Shown piece after piece: positions 34,587-42,290 of a DNA stretch of 64,000 bases. The stretch is from Paraburkholderia sp. D15 (GTDB lineage Bacteria > Pseudomonadota > Gammaproteobacteria > Burkholderiales > Burkholderiaceae): contig NZ_CP110396.1 in the NCBI RefSeq assembly GCF_029910215.1, positions 2,976,001 through 3,040,000 of the forward strand, written 5' to 3'. The notes under the pieces are model-generated. The model searched no databases. It was not told the DNA's origin and was given only the letters and a program-made list of their open reading frames with translations. Every line of letters starts with the position of its first letter. Within the stretch, counting starts at the first letter, position 1. Made by a program: the position numbers and the translations under genes.

Positions 34587-35369
34587 ATGCGACGTCCCAT
34601 ACCGCTTTCCCTTTATGCGTATCTCCAGCTCTACGAGGTTGCGTCACTCTTGCTGTACCTCTATCGAGTATTCCTGTTTGAATATCGGCCGCTTCTGACG
34701 TGGCACGATCACTGGCTGATAGAGACTGATTTCTATTTCGTCGCTATTTTTATGCAAGTCCTGTGCGCTCTCACGGCGCTAAAAGGCAGCCGATGGACGC
34801 GGCCTTTTAGCATCACCTGGCTTCTTCTAAAGGCACTTTCTGCAGTCTTTGGCGCACGCTACGGAGCGGCGCATATCCCTTCGCTCGTTTTTATCACAGA
34901 ACTTGTACCCCTCGCCCTGCTATTCGCACCATCCGTTTCAGCCTATTTGAAGACACGCCCGCAGATTCGCGTGGTATGGCCAGGCCTCGGAAGTGTGGTG
35001 AGAATCGTATGCTGCGTGTTTTCAATGGGCGTGTTCAGTCTGTCCTTGCACTTCATGCTTGCCTCCGCTCCGCCGCGCGATAGCCTTGCGAGCGTACGAA
35101 ACGCATTTACAGTGCCCGGTATCGTGTTCCTTGCAACCTTGTTCGGCACTCGTCGCCGACTGGGCGCGATGCGCGAGATTGGATTGGCGTTGGTGGCCTG
35201 TGTGGTATCCAATATCCTTCTCGCCATGGACTTCGCTATCCTTCACGTATTAATTGATCAACTGCACGGCACTTATGTTGTCTGGTGCTGGATCGTCTTC
35301 GCGGTCGCCGGGGTGGGGCTTGTCGTCTATGCCGCTGGGCGGGGGCAGCATCCAGAACCGAAGACATGA
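34587..35369 (+). CDS. Multi-pass membrane protein of unknown function
   Basis: 260 residues with six or seven hydrophobic segments (LYEVASLLLYLYRVFLF, FYFVAIFMQVLCAL, LVFITELVPLALLF, IVCCVFSMGVFSLSL, IGLALVACVVSNILL, IVFAVAGVGLVVYAAG). It has a DUF2569-like feel, but no signature is firm. It is unusually large for this array. The start is the ATG at 34587. Array repeats lie on each side. Confidence 0.55.
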   Translation: MRRPIPLSLYAYLQLYEVASLLLYLYRVFLFEYRPLLTWHDHWLIETDFYFVAIFMQVLCALTALKGSRWTRPFSITWLLLKALSAVFGARYGAAHIPSLVFITELVPLALLFAPSVSAYLKTRPQIRVVWPGLGSVVRIVCCVFSMGVFSLSLHFMLASAPPRDSLASVRNAFTVPGIVFLATLFGTRRRLGAMREIGLALVACVVSNILLAMDFAILHVLIDQLHGTYVVWCWIVFAVAGVGLVVYAAGRGQHPEPKT

Positions 35370-35493
35370 CATAGCGCGTCTCCGATCGCCGTCGGTCAAC
35401 GAGAACGCTGCATATCGGTTCAGGGGGCGCGTGCTGCGGATCGCAGCTGTCTGAGATTCGTGCAGTTGCATGCCGCATGCATGAGACTGCATT

Positions 35494-35539
35494 CGGCCAA
35501 TTGCGGTCGTTCGACGTCGTCGCTCAGATCGTCGACAAT
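35494..35539 (+). repeat. Array repeat R7 with class A-like arm
   Basis: 46-bp core ending gatcgtcgacaat. The preceding arm (about 35437-35493: cagctgtctgagattcgtgcagttgcatg) is a diverged class A arm. Confidence 0.88.
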
Positions 35540-35572
35540 TGGTGTCCCCGGTATCAAGATTACATTTTCTCT

Positions 35573-35968
35573 ATGCGAAGCTTACAGTCATCCCGCTTCT
35601 ATATCGCGGGAAACTCGGCGGAGCCGGTTCTCATACTCGACGGAACAGTCTCCGAGTGGCTCTTCGCGTCGGGATTCTGGAGTCGAATTAACAACTCGTT
35701 GGGCACGATGTTCGACCAATTCGAAGAGGATGACGCTGATGCCACAGTTCTTTTACAAATTGCGTCCGAGCTAGAGGCTTGTATTCGGTCGCTTGAATTG
35801 CAGGACGAAGACACTGTGTGTTTCGTTTGCGGTTGGTCCCTTTCCCTTGGCGGGAACGCCCAGACTATACGAGCTCAGCGGACGGATGTTGTCTCGCAAC
35901 CGGTCACACTACGAAGTCTCTTCGCTTCTACTGCGACCAACGGGGACGCTCTTGAATTCAGTCTTTGA
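35573..35968 (+). CDS. Small hypothetical protein, possible orphan immunity gene
   Basis: 131 residues from the ATG at 35573; the open frame upstream lies in repeat R7. It is a soluble, acidic protein: YIAGNSAEPVLILDGTVSEW, GFWSRINNSLGTMFDQFEED and a C-terminal LRSLFASTATNGDALEFSL. No family can be named. Composition and context match its array neighbours. Confidence 0.5.
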   Translation: MRSLQSSRFYIAGNSAEPVLILDGTVSEWLFASGFWSRINNSLGTMFDQFEEDDADATVLLQIASELEACIRSLELQDEDTVCFVCGWSLSLGGNAQTIRAQRTDVVSQPVTLRSLFASTATNGDALEFSL

Positions 35969-35995
35969 CTGCGGCCTGCTATCCACATAGGCGAC

Positions 35996-36044
35996 CGGCA
36001 GCCACGAAGGGGCGGTCGACACATCAATGCGAATCGCTGCCGAT
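35996..36044 (+). repeat. Array repeat R8 (3-bp insertion)
   Basis: cggcagcca, ten bases, gtcgac, ten bases, gaatcgctgccgat; 49 bp because of three extra bases in the first box. Confidence 0.65.
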
Positions 36045-36174
36045 CGAACGCTGGCGTGTTTGTATCCCTCGTCATTCAGACCAAACGGAGATCTTTCGAT
36101 AGCCAGTAAGTCACGAGGCGAATATCCTCATGGTAGCTGACTCAGACTGTCAGTGAAGAACGAACCCATGACAG

Positions 36175-36510
36175 GTGGTCAACTTGACAACGCAGTTCAA
36201 TCGGTTACTCGAGAAAATTGCTTCACTGCAGCGCCAGTTGAATGATAAACACTTTCTCGAACTTCGTCTTTATCGGCGCGATGCGGCGATTTATCAGTTG
36301 TCTAGTGCGGTCAATCACACAATTGCTTGCTGGTTTAGCGAGAATTATCGACCGATCAGCTTCCTTATCGACCGCGGCAGAGACTTTATGCGCGAGACTC
36401 CGGCCGGCAAACCCGAAACTGCACAGTATTACGGGCTTGCGGAAGAGTTCTTCGCGGTCGTGCTATCCGCACTTGAGATTATCCCGGACGCGGAAGCTCG
36501 CGATGACTGA
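36175..36510 (+). CDS. Hypothetical helical protein, first of a coupled pair
   Basis: 111 residues from a GTG at 36175. It is largely helical and amphipathic (FNRLLEKIASLQRQLNDKHF, AVNHTIACWFSENYRPISFL) with a coiled-coil-like N-terminus. It overlaps the next gene by 8 nt (ATGACTGA), so the two are translated together. The arrangement resembles a toxin/immunity or antitoxin pair, but no family is recognised. Confidence 0.45.
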   Translation: MVNLTTQFNRLLEKIASLQRQLNDKHFLELRLYRRDAAIYQLSSAVNHTIACWFSENYRPISFLIDRGRDFMRETPAGKPETAQYYGLAEEFFAVVLSALEIIPDAEARDD

Positions 36511-36847
36511 AAAATATCGAGTGAGGCTCATGTTCGAGTGGGGCGGTGGTTGCATTTGGGCGGGAGACAAGACCACTCGCGGTGCGTACGGGGTTGGTCC
36601 GATTGAAGACTCGCTGCCGATAGCTGATGAGACGCGCAGAAAGCTTGCGGAAATGACCGCGTGGCATGACCTATCGCTCAACTGGGAATACCCTCCAGAC
36701 CCGGGACCATGGGATGCACAGGAGTACCAGCGCTTTGAAGCGACTGCGGCTGCAATGTGTGATTATCTTCAACAGGAGTTGGGAGACCACTTCGCTGTTG
36801 TTTACGAGAGATTAGGAGTTTATGAGGGACGCGCCGAGAATCTGTAG
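36503..36847 (+). CDS. Hypothetical protein, second of a coupled pair
   Basis: 114 residues from the ATG at 36503. Conserved-looking blocks are MFEWGGGCIWAG, LPIADETRRKLAEMTAWHD and SLNWEYPPDPGPWDAQEYQRF. I recall this LNWEYPPDPGPW pattern from lone small proteins in many bacteria, possibly immunity proteins, with no assigned activity. It is translationally coupled to the gene before it. Confidence 0.55.
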   Translation: MTEKYRVRLMFEWGGGCIWAGDKTTRGAYGVGPIEDSLPIADETRRKLAEMTAWHDLSLNWEYPPDPGPWDAQEYQRFEATAAAMCDYLQQELGDHFAVVYERLGVYEGRAENL

Positions 36848-36959
36848 CCTAGTGCACCCAAAACAGGAAGGTGCGCCTGCGCCTCTCCGCGAATGTCCGC
36901 TGCAGAGAAGACCATTGTCCCTTCCGGGGCGATGACGGTTGGTTACGTCTGGCAAAGAT

Positions 36960-37005
36960 CGGCCACGACGAGTCATTCGACGGGGACGCCAGAATCGTCG
37001 ACAAT
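36960..37005 (+). repeat. Array repeat R9, ending in a start codon
   Basis: Consensus 46-bp core. Its last bases (gtcgacaat) run into a g, so that the ATG at 37004 of the next gene is formed at the repeat end. Confidence 0.88.
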
Positions 37006-37546
37006 GACGGCACGACCAGAACCGCTGCATGCTTACTTGGACGCCATGCCATCGTCCGATCAAATGTCCTCGAACCCCGACGTTGCGTTTGCCTTAAAGA
37101 AAGTAAAACTGGGCATTGGCGTGATGATAGTTGCGTCGCTGTTAGTAGGGTTCGTCGTCTTGTACGTACAAAAACTCGGCGACAAACACGACTATGCGCG
37201 GTACACGGCACCGAACGAGGCCGATCTGGTGCATGCACGAGGGCGAATCACCAGGATATCAAACCACATTCCGTACCTCGAAATCCAACTGGACGATGGT
37301 CGGGATCTGTTAGCGACGTTCCTGGTCTTCCCGCAGCGCGGCGGCCACGACGTCTATGTGCGAGACACCGGCGCTTTCAATCAAGCAAAACTGTCCTCAC
37401 TCGCAAGTTGCGGACGGGCCGAATTCGAGTTTTATCCCATGCACGGCTCCATGATCAGCTACTGGATTTATGGTCTGAAATGCGACGGTACCGACGTGCT
37501 CAGCTACAGAGACACGATGAGTTATCTTGCACTTCGAAAGCCGTGA
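37004..37546 (+). CDS. Single-pass membrane protein of unknown function
   Basis: Up to 180 residues; ATGs at 37004, 37046 and 37064 are all possible. One membrane helix (IGVMIVASLLVGFVVLYV) anchors a C-terminal domain of about 120 residues with beta character (ARGRITRISNHIPYLEIQLDDG, LVFPQRGGHDVYVRD). The domain is probably periplasmic. No family is named. Array repeats R9 and R10 flank it. Confidence 0.5.
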   Translation: MTARPEPLHAYLDAMPSSDQMSSNPDVAFALKKVKLGIGVMIVASLLVGFVVLYVQKLGDKHDYARYTAPNEADLVHARGRITRISNHIPYLEIQLDDGRDLLATFLVFPQRGGHDVYVRDTGAFNQAKLSSLASCGRAEFEFYPMHGSMISYWIYGLKCDGTDVLSYRDTMSYLALRKP

Positions 37547-37676
37547 CGCAAATGCGGAAAGTTGTCACGCTCGAATGGCCGCTGCTGGTTAAACCGGGTG
37601 ACCGCTCCGGGTCGGCTACGGTCTGACGGGCGATGCTCTGCCTGAGAGTTTTTACGTGCGGGCCATTGGGCACGTT

Positions 37677-37722
37677 CGGCCACTTTCGGCCGTTCGACAC
37701 GCATTGTCAGACCGGTAACAAT
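37677..37722 (+). repeat. Array repeat R10 with class B arm
   Basis: 46-bp core ending gaccggtaacaat with class B arm 37611-37676. It lies in the 318-bp gap 37547-37864, which contains no other feature. Confidence 0.88.
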
Positions 37723-37864
37723 GTGGACGTCGAATGCGCCAACTAAAGTAGTAGGGCTTGTCGGGCGCGGATATGGTCTTGGGCAAGGAAGCTGGAACGA
37801 GTCTGATCCGATGCCCATTGCGTTGGCGCAGCAGGCTCACTGATAAGGAACGGACGCAACTCGA

Positions 37865-38266
37865 ATGAGACTCGGTGAACTAAGATCGCTCGGACACAAT
37901 ATTGCGCATTCATTGGCTAGCGGTATCGGCTTAATGATCGGCGTGTACGAAATTTATATATTTTCGGAAGCTTCAGCCGGTGCAGAAGGGTTTGTTTCCG
38001 TCAATTTCCTTGATGGAACAACATTCGGCAGCCCGATTTCTGAAGCAACGCGACGCGCCGTTTGCCTTTACCGTGACGCGCTTCCGGGACTTTGCGATAA
38101 GCACCGCATCGCATTGTCAGACGTCAAGGTGTTGACCGCTCGATACGGAAGCGATCAAGTCTATGGCCCGCATTTTTCAGTACGTGTTGAAAGCATTCTC
38201 GGTAAGACGGCGACTGATCAATACGTCGGGACGTCCGGCAGGTGGTTGCGCCGAATCCAAGCCTGA
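37865..38266 (+). CDS. Small hypothetical protein
   Basis: 133 residues. A moderately hydrophobic N-terminus is followed by YIFSEASAGAEGFVSVNFLDG, ISEATRRAVCLYRDALPGLCD and VKVLTARYGSDQVYGPHFSVRVES. It is probably a small alpha/beta soluble domain. It is not recognised; an orphan immunity protein is plausible from context alone. Confidence 0.5.
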   Translation: MRLGELRSLGHNIAHSLASGIGLMIGVYEIYIFSEASAGAEGFVSVNFLDGTTFGSPISEATRRAVCLYRDALPGLCDKHRIALSDVKVLTARYGSDQVYGPHFSVRVESILGKTATDQYVGTSGRWLRRIQA

Positions 38267-38618
38267 TGTGTAGCCAGAACGTGTCTAATCTGAACCGGTG
38301 GTTTAGCCATCGCGACGAATCTACCGTACTGAAACTCAGAGAAGCGCCTAATATGTGCGGCGGGGCAAGGTCTGCGCCTGACAATTACGCAGACGGTGCC
38401 CAAGACCCTGGGCGCGGTCGGCATTATCCACTGGTGCCCCCTGCGGGGTGTCCGTCCCCCCGCCGCTGGACAAGTATATCGGCATTGTGGCGTTAGCCAC
38501 GCTATGAGAATCGTTGTTGGCGAAGGTCCGCTAACGAGAAAGCTGATCAGACTCGCTTGCTGCCGATCGAACCCTTGCTGGGTTCGGGGTGTGTATGGCA
38601 TTGGCATGAGGCAGAAAA
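38267..38618. other. Stretch without recognisable gene
   Basis: Open frames exist on both strands (for example 38242-38496 and 38396-38689 plus, 38218-38625 minus) but none has family-like blocks or a ribosome site. It may be an eroded cassette. Repeat R11 lies just to the right. Confidence 0.5.
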
Positions 38619-38664
38619 CGGCCACAATCGGCCGCTCGACTTCAGTATCTGAATTGGTGACAAT
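38619..38664 (+). repeat. Array repeat R11
   Basis: 46-bp core: cggcca, ten bases, ctcgac, ten bases, gaattggtgacaat. It is preceded by ggcatgaggcag, matching the end of the class A arm. It ends 31 nt before the YrhB-like gene. Confidence 0.82.
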
Positions 38665-38695
38665 CGGTTCGCAAATACATCCACACTAACATCTG

Positions 38696-38992
38696 ATGGA
38701 ACTTACAGCCGAGCAAGCAAAGGAAGTTGCCCAACGTGCCATCACCAAGGCAGGTTGGGAAGGCTGCGACGCGGTTGTTGTCGACGAATACACCCAAGAG
38801 TTCGATGTCGGCTGGGTCTTCTACTATCAGTCAGCGCGTTTTCTCGAAACGGGAGAACATGGTTTCTCGCTGGTCGGAAACGCTCCCATCTTCGTGAGTC
38901 GCGTGGGGGAGTATTCCGCCTTCATCAGCTACCTTAGACCCGTTGTCGAATCCATCGAAGCCTTCCGCGTCTGCGGAAATGCAAACGCGTAG
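38696..38992 (+). CDS. YrhB/Imm35-like immunity protein
   Basis: 98 residues. LTAEQAKEVAQRAITKAGWE, VVVDEYTQEFDVGWVFYYQSARFLETG and NAPIFVSRVGEYSAFISYLRPVVESIE match the YrhB / Imm35 (PF15567-type) pattern closely. YrhB is a small cytoplasmic heat-stable chaperone-like protein; Imm35 relatives are predicted immunity proteins of polymorphic toxin systems. No toxin is adjacent, so it is an orphan between repeats. Confidence 0.75.
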   Translation: MELTAEQAKEVAQRAITKAGWEGCDAVVVDEYTQEFDVGWVFYYQSARFLETGEHGFSLVGNAPIFVSRVGEYSAFISYLRPVVESIEAFRVCGNANA

Positions 38993-39084
38993 TCAACAAC
39001 GGCACATGCGGCGCAAATTCTTGAGTGACCGTTTTGGGAGGCGAGTGAAGGGCTGCTCGGGGTCGATTTGAGCCACTCCTCATC

Positions 39085-39119
39085 CGGCAACGTTCGATCA
39101 AAAACGATCCGTCGACACC
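39085..39119 (+). repeat. Array repeat R12 (partial)
   Basis: cggcaacgttcgat followed after ten bases by ccgtcgacacc; about ten bases between first and second boxes are missing. Confidence 0.5.
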
Positions 39120-39196
39120 TTAGCCCAAGTCGACGACAGTATCCCGTGGGCTCTATTGAATCGGTAAGCAGCGATGTTCCAAGGAGCGTGAGAAAA

Positions 39197-39532
39197 ATGC
39201 CGAAAACGATCTACTGTTGGCGTTGCCGGATAGATGTACCGATGCTGACTGAAGATGAGTGGCAATTGGTCAATCCTGGAGCTTTGCTCGAGCAGATAAA
39301 ACAATACCGGAACGAGACAGGAGCATCATTGGCGGAGGCCTACCGGAGCGGTACCGGGCTTCCCGCTCTAGTTGCCTACGAACGCATTACGGGATTCCGC
39401 GAAAGTAATGCAAACGCATTGATGCATCACCGCCTCAAGCTATATGGTCCTGCATGCACCGCTTGCAACAAACCGCTTCGCACGCCCTTCGCGAGTTTTT
39501 GCGCTGCTTGCGGGGCAAGTCGCGTGAACTGA
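39197..39532 (+). CDS. Zinc-ribbon protein
   Basis: 111 residues from the ATG at 39197 (AAGGAG upstream). Two Cys pairs open it (IYCWRCRIDVPMLTEDEW) and close it (GPACTACNKPLRTPFASFCAACGASR), which implies a zinc ribbon flanking a helical middle (YERITGFRESNANALMHHRL). I recall this arrangement in small proteins near toxin/immunity clusters; the function is unknown. The longer frame from 39068 runs through repeat R12. Confidence 0.65.
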   Translation: MPKTIYCWRCRIDVPMLTEDEWQLVNPGALLEQIKQYRNETGASLAEAYRSGTGLPALVAYERITGFRESNANALMHHRLKLYGPACTACNKPLRTPFASFCAACGASRVN

Positions 39533-39585
39533 GTCGCACCATAGGTGACGGCATAAAGGGCGGAGTTACCACATCACACAGTAGT

Positions 39586-39630
39586 CGGCCAGGAACGGGC
39601 TTTCGGAATGACCTCACGATCGTCGACAAT
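39586..39630 (+). repeat. Array repeat R13
   Basis: cggcca, ten bases, ttcgga, ten bases, gatcgtcgacaat. It has the same orientation as the others although the next gene points the other way. Confidence 0.82.
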
Positions 39631-39684
39631 TTTCTGGCGTTTTGAGTGTTGCAGTCAGTCGGTAAGGCTCGTCGTTAGATACAT

Positions 39685-39981
39685 TCAATGACGCTGCGCC
39701 ATCAGTCGAGCCAAAGGCGCTCCAATCAGAATGCAAGCTATGCATCCTACGATGCACCACAAAAATAACACGTGAATCCGCGTCATCAGCCTGGATCGAC
39801 GAAGCACCCCCGGATTTGAGCGCACGATGCGATTGATGAATAAACCGCTAAGCGCCGTCAGCAGGGCAAAAATGATAATTCCAGTGGTTCTATGACTCGC
39901 AAGCGAGATCAGGACGCCAAGGGCGCCCACGGCCTGCAAAACGTAAAGGCTAAACCCTGTCATTCTTTGGGCGCTCGTCAT
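39685..39981 (-). CDS. Small three-helix membrane protein
   Basis: 98 residues from the ATG at 39981 with GGAAAACGGG upstream. Three hydrophobic segments (FSLYVLQAVGALGVLISLA, IIIFALLTALSGLFI, IHVLFLWCIVGCIACILIG). No family is recognised. It is the first minus-strand gene of the array, so the array is not a single operon. Confidence 0.55.
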   Translation of the reverse strand: MTSAQRMTGFSLYVLQAVGALGVLISLASHRTTGIIIFALLTALSGLFINRIVRSNPGVLRRSRLMTRIHVLFLWCIVGCIACILIGAPLARLMAQRH

Positions 39982-40023
39982 CCCGTTTTCCTTTTTTTTA
40001 GATTGATGCGTATTGCTGTCTAG

Positions 40024-40206
40024 TCGGATATCGGCTGCCGTACTGTATTTCTTGAACTCGACGATGGAGGCCGTGGTGGACGTTACATCATCGTGCCGAC
40101 CGTCTCTCCCGATTCCGGCGCCTCGGATATTGATATTGCTGCGATGGTGGCCCTTACGTGGATCGTTGACTCGCAACAGGACTGCACGGGCGTCAAGGAG
40201 ATCTGA
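40024..40206 (+). pseudogene. Possible gene remnant (C-terminal fragment)
   Basis: After an in-frame TAG, 60 codons read with normal codon use: VFLELDDGGRGGRYIIVPTV then DIDIAAMVALTWIVDSQQDC, ending TGA. No start codon is available, so if coding it is the tail of a decayed cassette gene. The rest of 39982-40379 shows nothing. Confidence 0.35.
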
Positions 40207-40379
40207 CCATTATCAGCGAGGCTACCAGATCATATGACGAACGACGGGACCAGTACCAGGTAAGTGCACAACGCCGCACATGAACTCATCGCTACCGCGA
40301 GAGAGCTTGGCGGCTAACAAGACTTGCCTGGGGGAATACGAGTACAAGAACACTGTCCCGTACTCCCTTGAAGCGTTAT

Positions 40380-41057
40380 TTACGCTGCGTCAATTTTGAC
40401 GCGATCAAGCACGGGCAACAGCTCTTCGGGGTCAGGCCGGCGCGTATAGTCCGGGTTGACCTCCGCGTAGAGAATTACTCCGTCTTGACCGATGACGAAT
40501 CGCGCGGGCATCGGCAGCGTCCAGCTTGCCTCGCCGTTCGCAACAGCGAGATCGTTTTTGAAAACGGTCTTGTACAGATCCGCCAGGTAGTCCGGCAACT
40601 TGAATCGGATACCGAATGCCGCGGCGACTTCATTGCCCGGATCTGACAGGATGGGGAAGCTTACATGGTTCTCCCGCTGGCTACGTCGACTGTTTGGAGC
40701 GGTCTGCGGTGAAATCGCTACGAGTTGGGCGCCTCGGCTTTCGAGTTGCGGGAGCGATGCCTGCAATGCCTGTAAATCGAAGTTGCAGTATGGGCACCAG
40801 ACGCCGCGGTAGAACGTCATGATCAGCGGCCCGCATGCGAGGAAATCTGCGGACGAATGGGACGTTCCTTCAGCATCATTCAGGGTAAAGGCTGGGGCCT
40901 TGTCTCCCACCTTCAGCGCCCGTCCAGCTGCGCCGGATTCGATCAGTTCGCGTGTGGCGCGGTGCATCGGCTCGTGGATATGTGACGGAGCATTATAAGG
41001 AGGGCCGCCAGCTTCGAAGTTGGCACGGAATGCGTCGAGCTTGTCTTGCAGTGACAT
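40380..41057 (-). CDS. Peroxiredoxin-like (AhpC/TSA family) protein
   Basis: 225 residues from the ATG at 41057 (AGAGG upstream). The thioredoxin-fold peroxidase core holds GDKAPAFTLNDAEG, ITFYRG-type block MTFYRGVWCPYCNFDLQALQ with the peroxidatic Cys and a second Cys three residues on, then QLVAISPQTAPNS. The CPYC spacing is that of the bacterial peroxiredoxin-like subgroup, not the typical 2-Cys AhpC. It is likely a cytoplasmic peroxide reductase, transcribed with the upstream ene-reductase gene (28-nt gap). Confidence 0.88.
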   Translation of the reverse strand: MSLQDKLDAFRANFEAGGPPYNAPSHIHEPMHRATRELIESGAAGRALKVGDKAPAFTLNDAEGTSHSSADFLACGPLIMTFYRGVWCPYCNFDLQALQASLPQLESRGAQLVAISPQTAPNSRRSQRENHVSFPILSDPGNEVAAAFGIRFKLPDYLADLYKTVFKNDLAVANGEASWTLPMPARFVIGQDGVILYAEVNPDYTRRPDPEELLPVLDRVKIDAA

Positions 41058-41085
41058 GAGAAAACCTCTTTCGGGTGATAAAGCA

Positions 41086-42186
41086 TCAGGCAGTTGCCCA
41101 ATCGGTGTAAAAGGGATAGTCGAGATAACCGCGGTGATCGCCGCCATAGAATGTCGAGCGGTCGTAGGCGTTGAGTTGCAGGTTTTTCCGGAATCGTTCC
41201 GGGAGATCCGGGTTCGCGAGGAAAGCGCGTCCGAACGCGACTGTGTCGGCCGCACCCGATTCAATGATGGCTTCGGCGCTGTCGCGATCGAAACCGCCGG
41301 CTGCCATGATTGACCCCTGGAAGATTTCACGCAGCATGGCGGTGGCGACGGGTTGTGCACCGTCCTCGATTTCCTCGGTGCCTTTAATGCGCGGCTCGAT
41401 GACGTGAAGATAGGCAAGGCCGAAGCGGTTCATCGCTTCTGTCACGTAGGAGAATGTCGCTTTCGGATCGCTGTCGAACATCCCGCCAAATTTTCCGCTC
41501 GGCGAGACCCGAACGGCGGTTCGATTCCCACCCCAGACAGATGTCATGGCTTCCACGACTTCAAGAAGGAACCGGGCGCGCTTCTCCATCGTTCCGCCAT
41601 AAGCGTCGGTTCGGATGTTGCTGCCGTCTTGCAGGAACTGATCGGCGAGATAGCCGTTAGCCGAGTGCAACTCGACGCCATCGAACCCGGCTTCCATCGC
41701 ACGTTCCGATGCCCGGCGAAACTGTCCGATGAGCTCAGGTATCTCGTCGAGTTCGAGCGCACGCGGCATCGCAAATTCGATCTCTCCATTCCTGGAGAAA
41801 CCAACGCCCTCGGCGCGCAGCGCGGAAGGGGCGATGGGCGTTTCGCCGTCGATGATGTCGGGGTGAGACTGGCGGCCGCTGTGCCAAAGCTGGAGAAAAA
41901 TAATCGAGCCAGCGGCATGCACGGCGTCTGTGACCCTACGCCATCCCGCGATCTGATGATCACCATAAATCCCCGGAGCACCGGCATACGCAATCCCGCG
42001 CCTTGAGACTGGCGAAGCTTCGGCAATCATGAAGCCGCCCTTGCTGGCGCGCTGCCGGTAGTAATGAACCATCAACTCCCCGGGTATGTCGCCCGCCTCG
42101 GAGCGCATTCTCGTCAGGGGAGCCAGAACCACACGATGGGCAATCTCGTAAGGACCGATTGCCGTTGGACTAAAAAGCTTGCTCAT
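41086..42186 (-). CDS. Old yellow enzyme family NADH:flavin oxidoreductase
   Basis: 366 residues from the ATG at 42186 (a GTG at 42192 is alternative). Family motifs: LAPLTRMRS, LQLWHSGRQSHPD with the substrate-binding His, GFDGVELHSANGYLADQFL, and PDTVAFGRAFLANPDLP-like block near the C-terminus. It is an FMN-dependent ene/nitro-ester reductase, NemA-like, cytoplasmic. It is divergent from a LysR gene that probably controls it, and paired with the peroxiredoxin downstream. Confidence 0.95.
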   Translation of the reverse strand: MSKLFSPTAIGPYEIAHRVVLAPLTRMRSEAGDIPGELMVHYYRQRASKGGFMIAEASPVSRRGIAYAGAPGIYGDHQIAGWRRVTDAVHAAGSIIFLQLWHSGRQSHPDIIDGETPIAPSALRAEGVGFSRNGEIEFAMPRALELDEIPELIGQFRRASERAMEAGFDGVELHSANGYLADQFLQDGSNIRTDAYGGTMEKRARFLLEVVEAMTSVWGGNRTAVRVSPSGKFGGMFDSDPKATFSYVTEAMNRFGLAYLHVIEPRIKGTEEIEDGAQPVATAMLREIFQGSIMAAGGFDRDSAEAIIESGAADTVAFGRAFLANPDLPERFRKNLQLNAYDRSTFYGGDHRGYLDYPFYTDWATA

Positions 42187-42255
42187 GAACACTCACCGAG
42201 TTGATGTACTGAGCTAGCAAGTTAAGTTATTCCATGAAAAAGAAGTAGACTGCGA

Positions 42256-42265
42256 TTATCGATAA
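42256..42265. promoter_or_regulatory. Palindrome in the LysR/ene-reductase divergent region
   Basis: ttatcgataa is a perfect 10-bp palindrome within the 104-bp divergent gap. LysR proteins bind dyads with T-N11-A; this is the best candidate site here. Confidence 0.45.
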
Positions 42266-42290
42266 CATTCATTCCACTGGAGAATGACTT

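Noticed and set aside
38396..38689. Small plus-strand frame before the YrhB-like gene
   Set aside because: Runs through repeat R11, has Cys/Arg-rich random-looking sequence and no ribosome site.
31627..39630. CRISPR array
   Set aside because: The repeats are 0.4-1.2 kb apart, imperfect, and separated by genes and not spacers; no cas genes are present.
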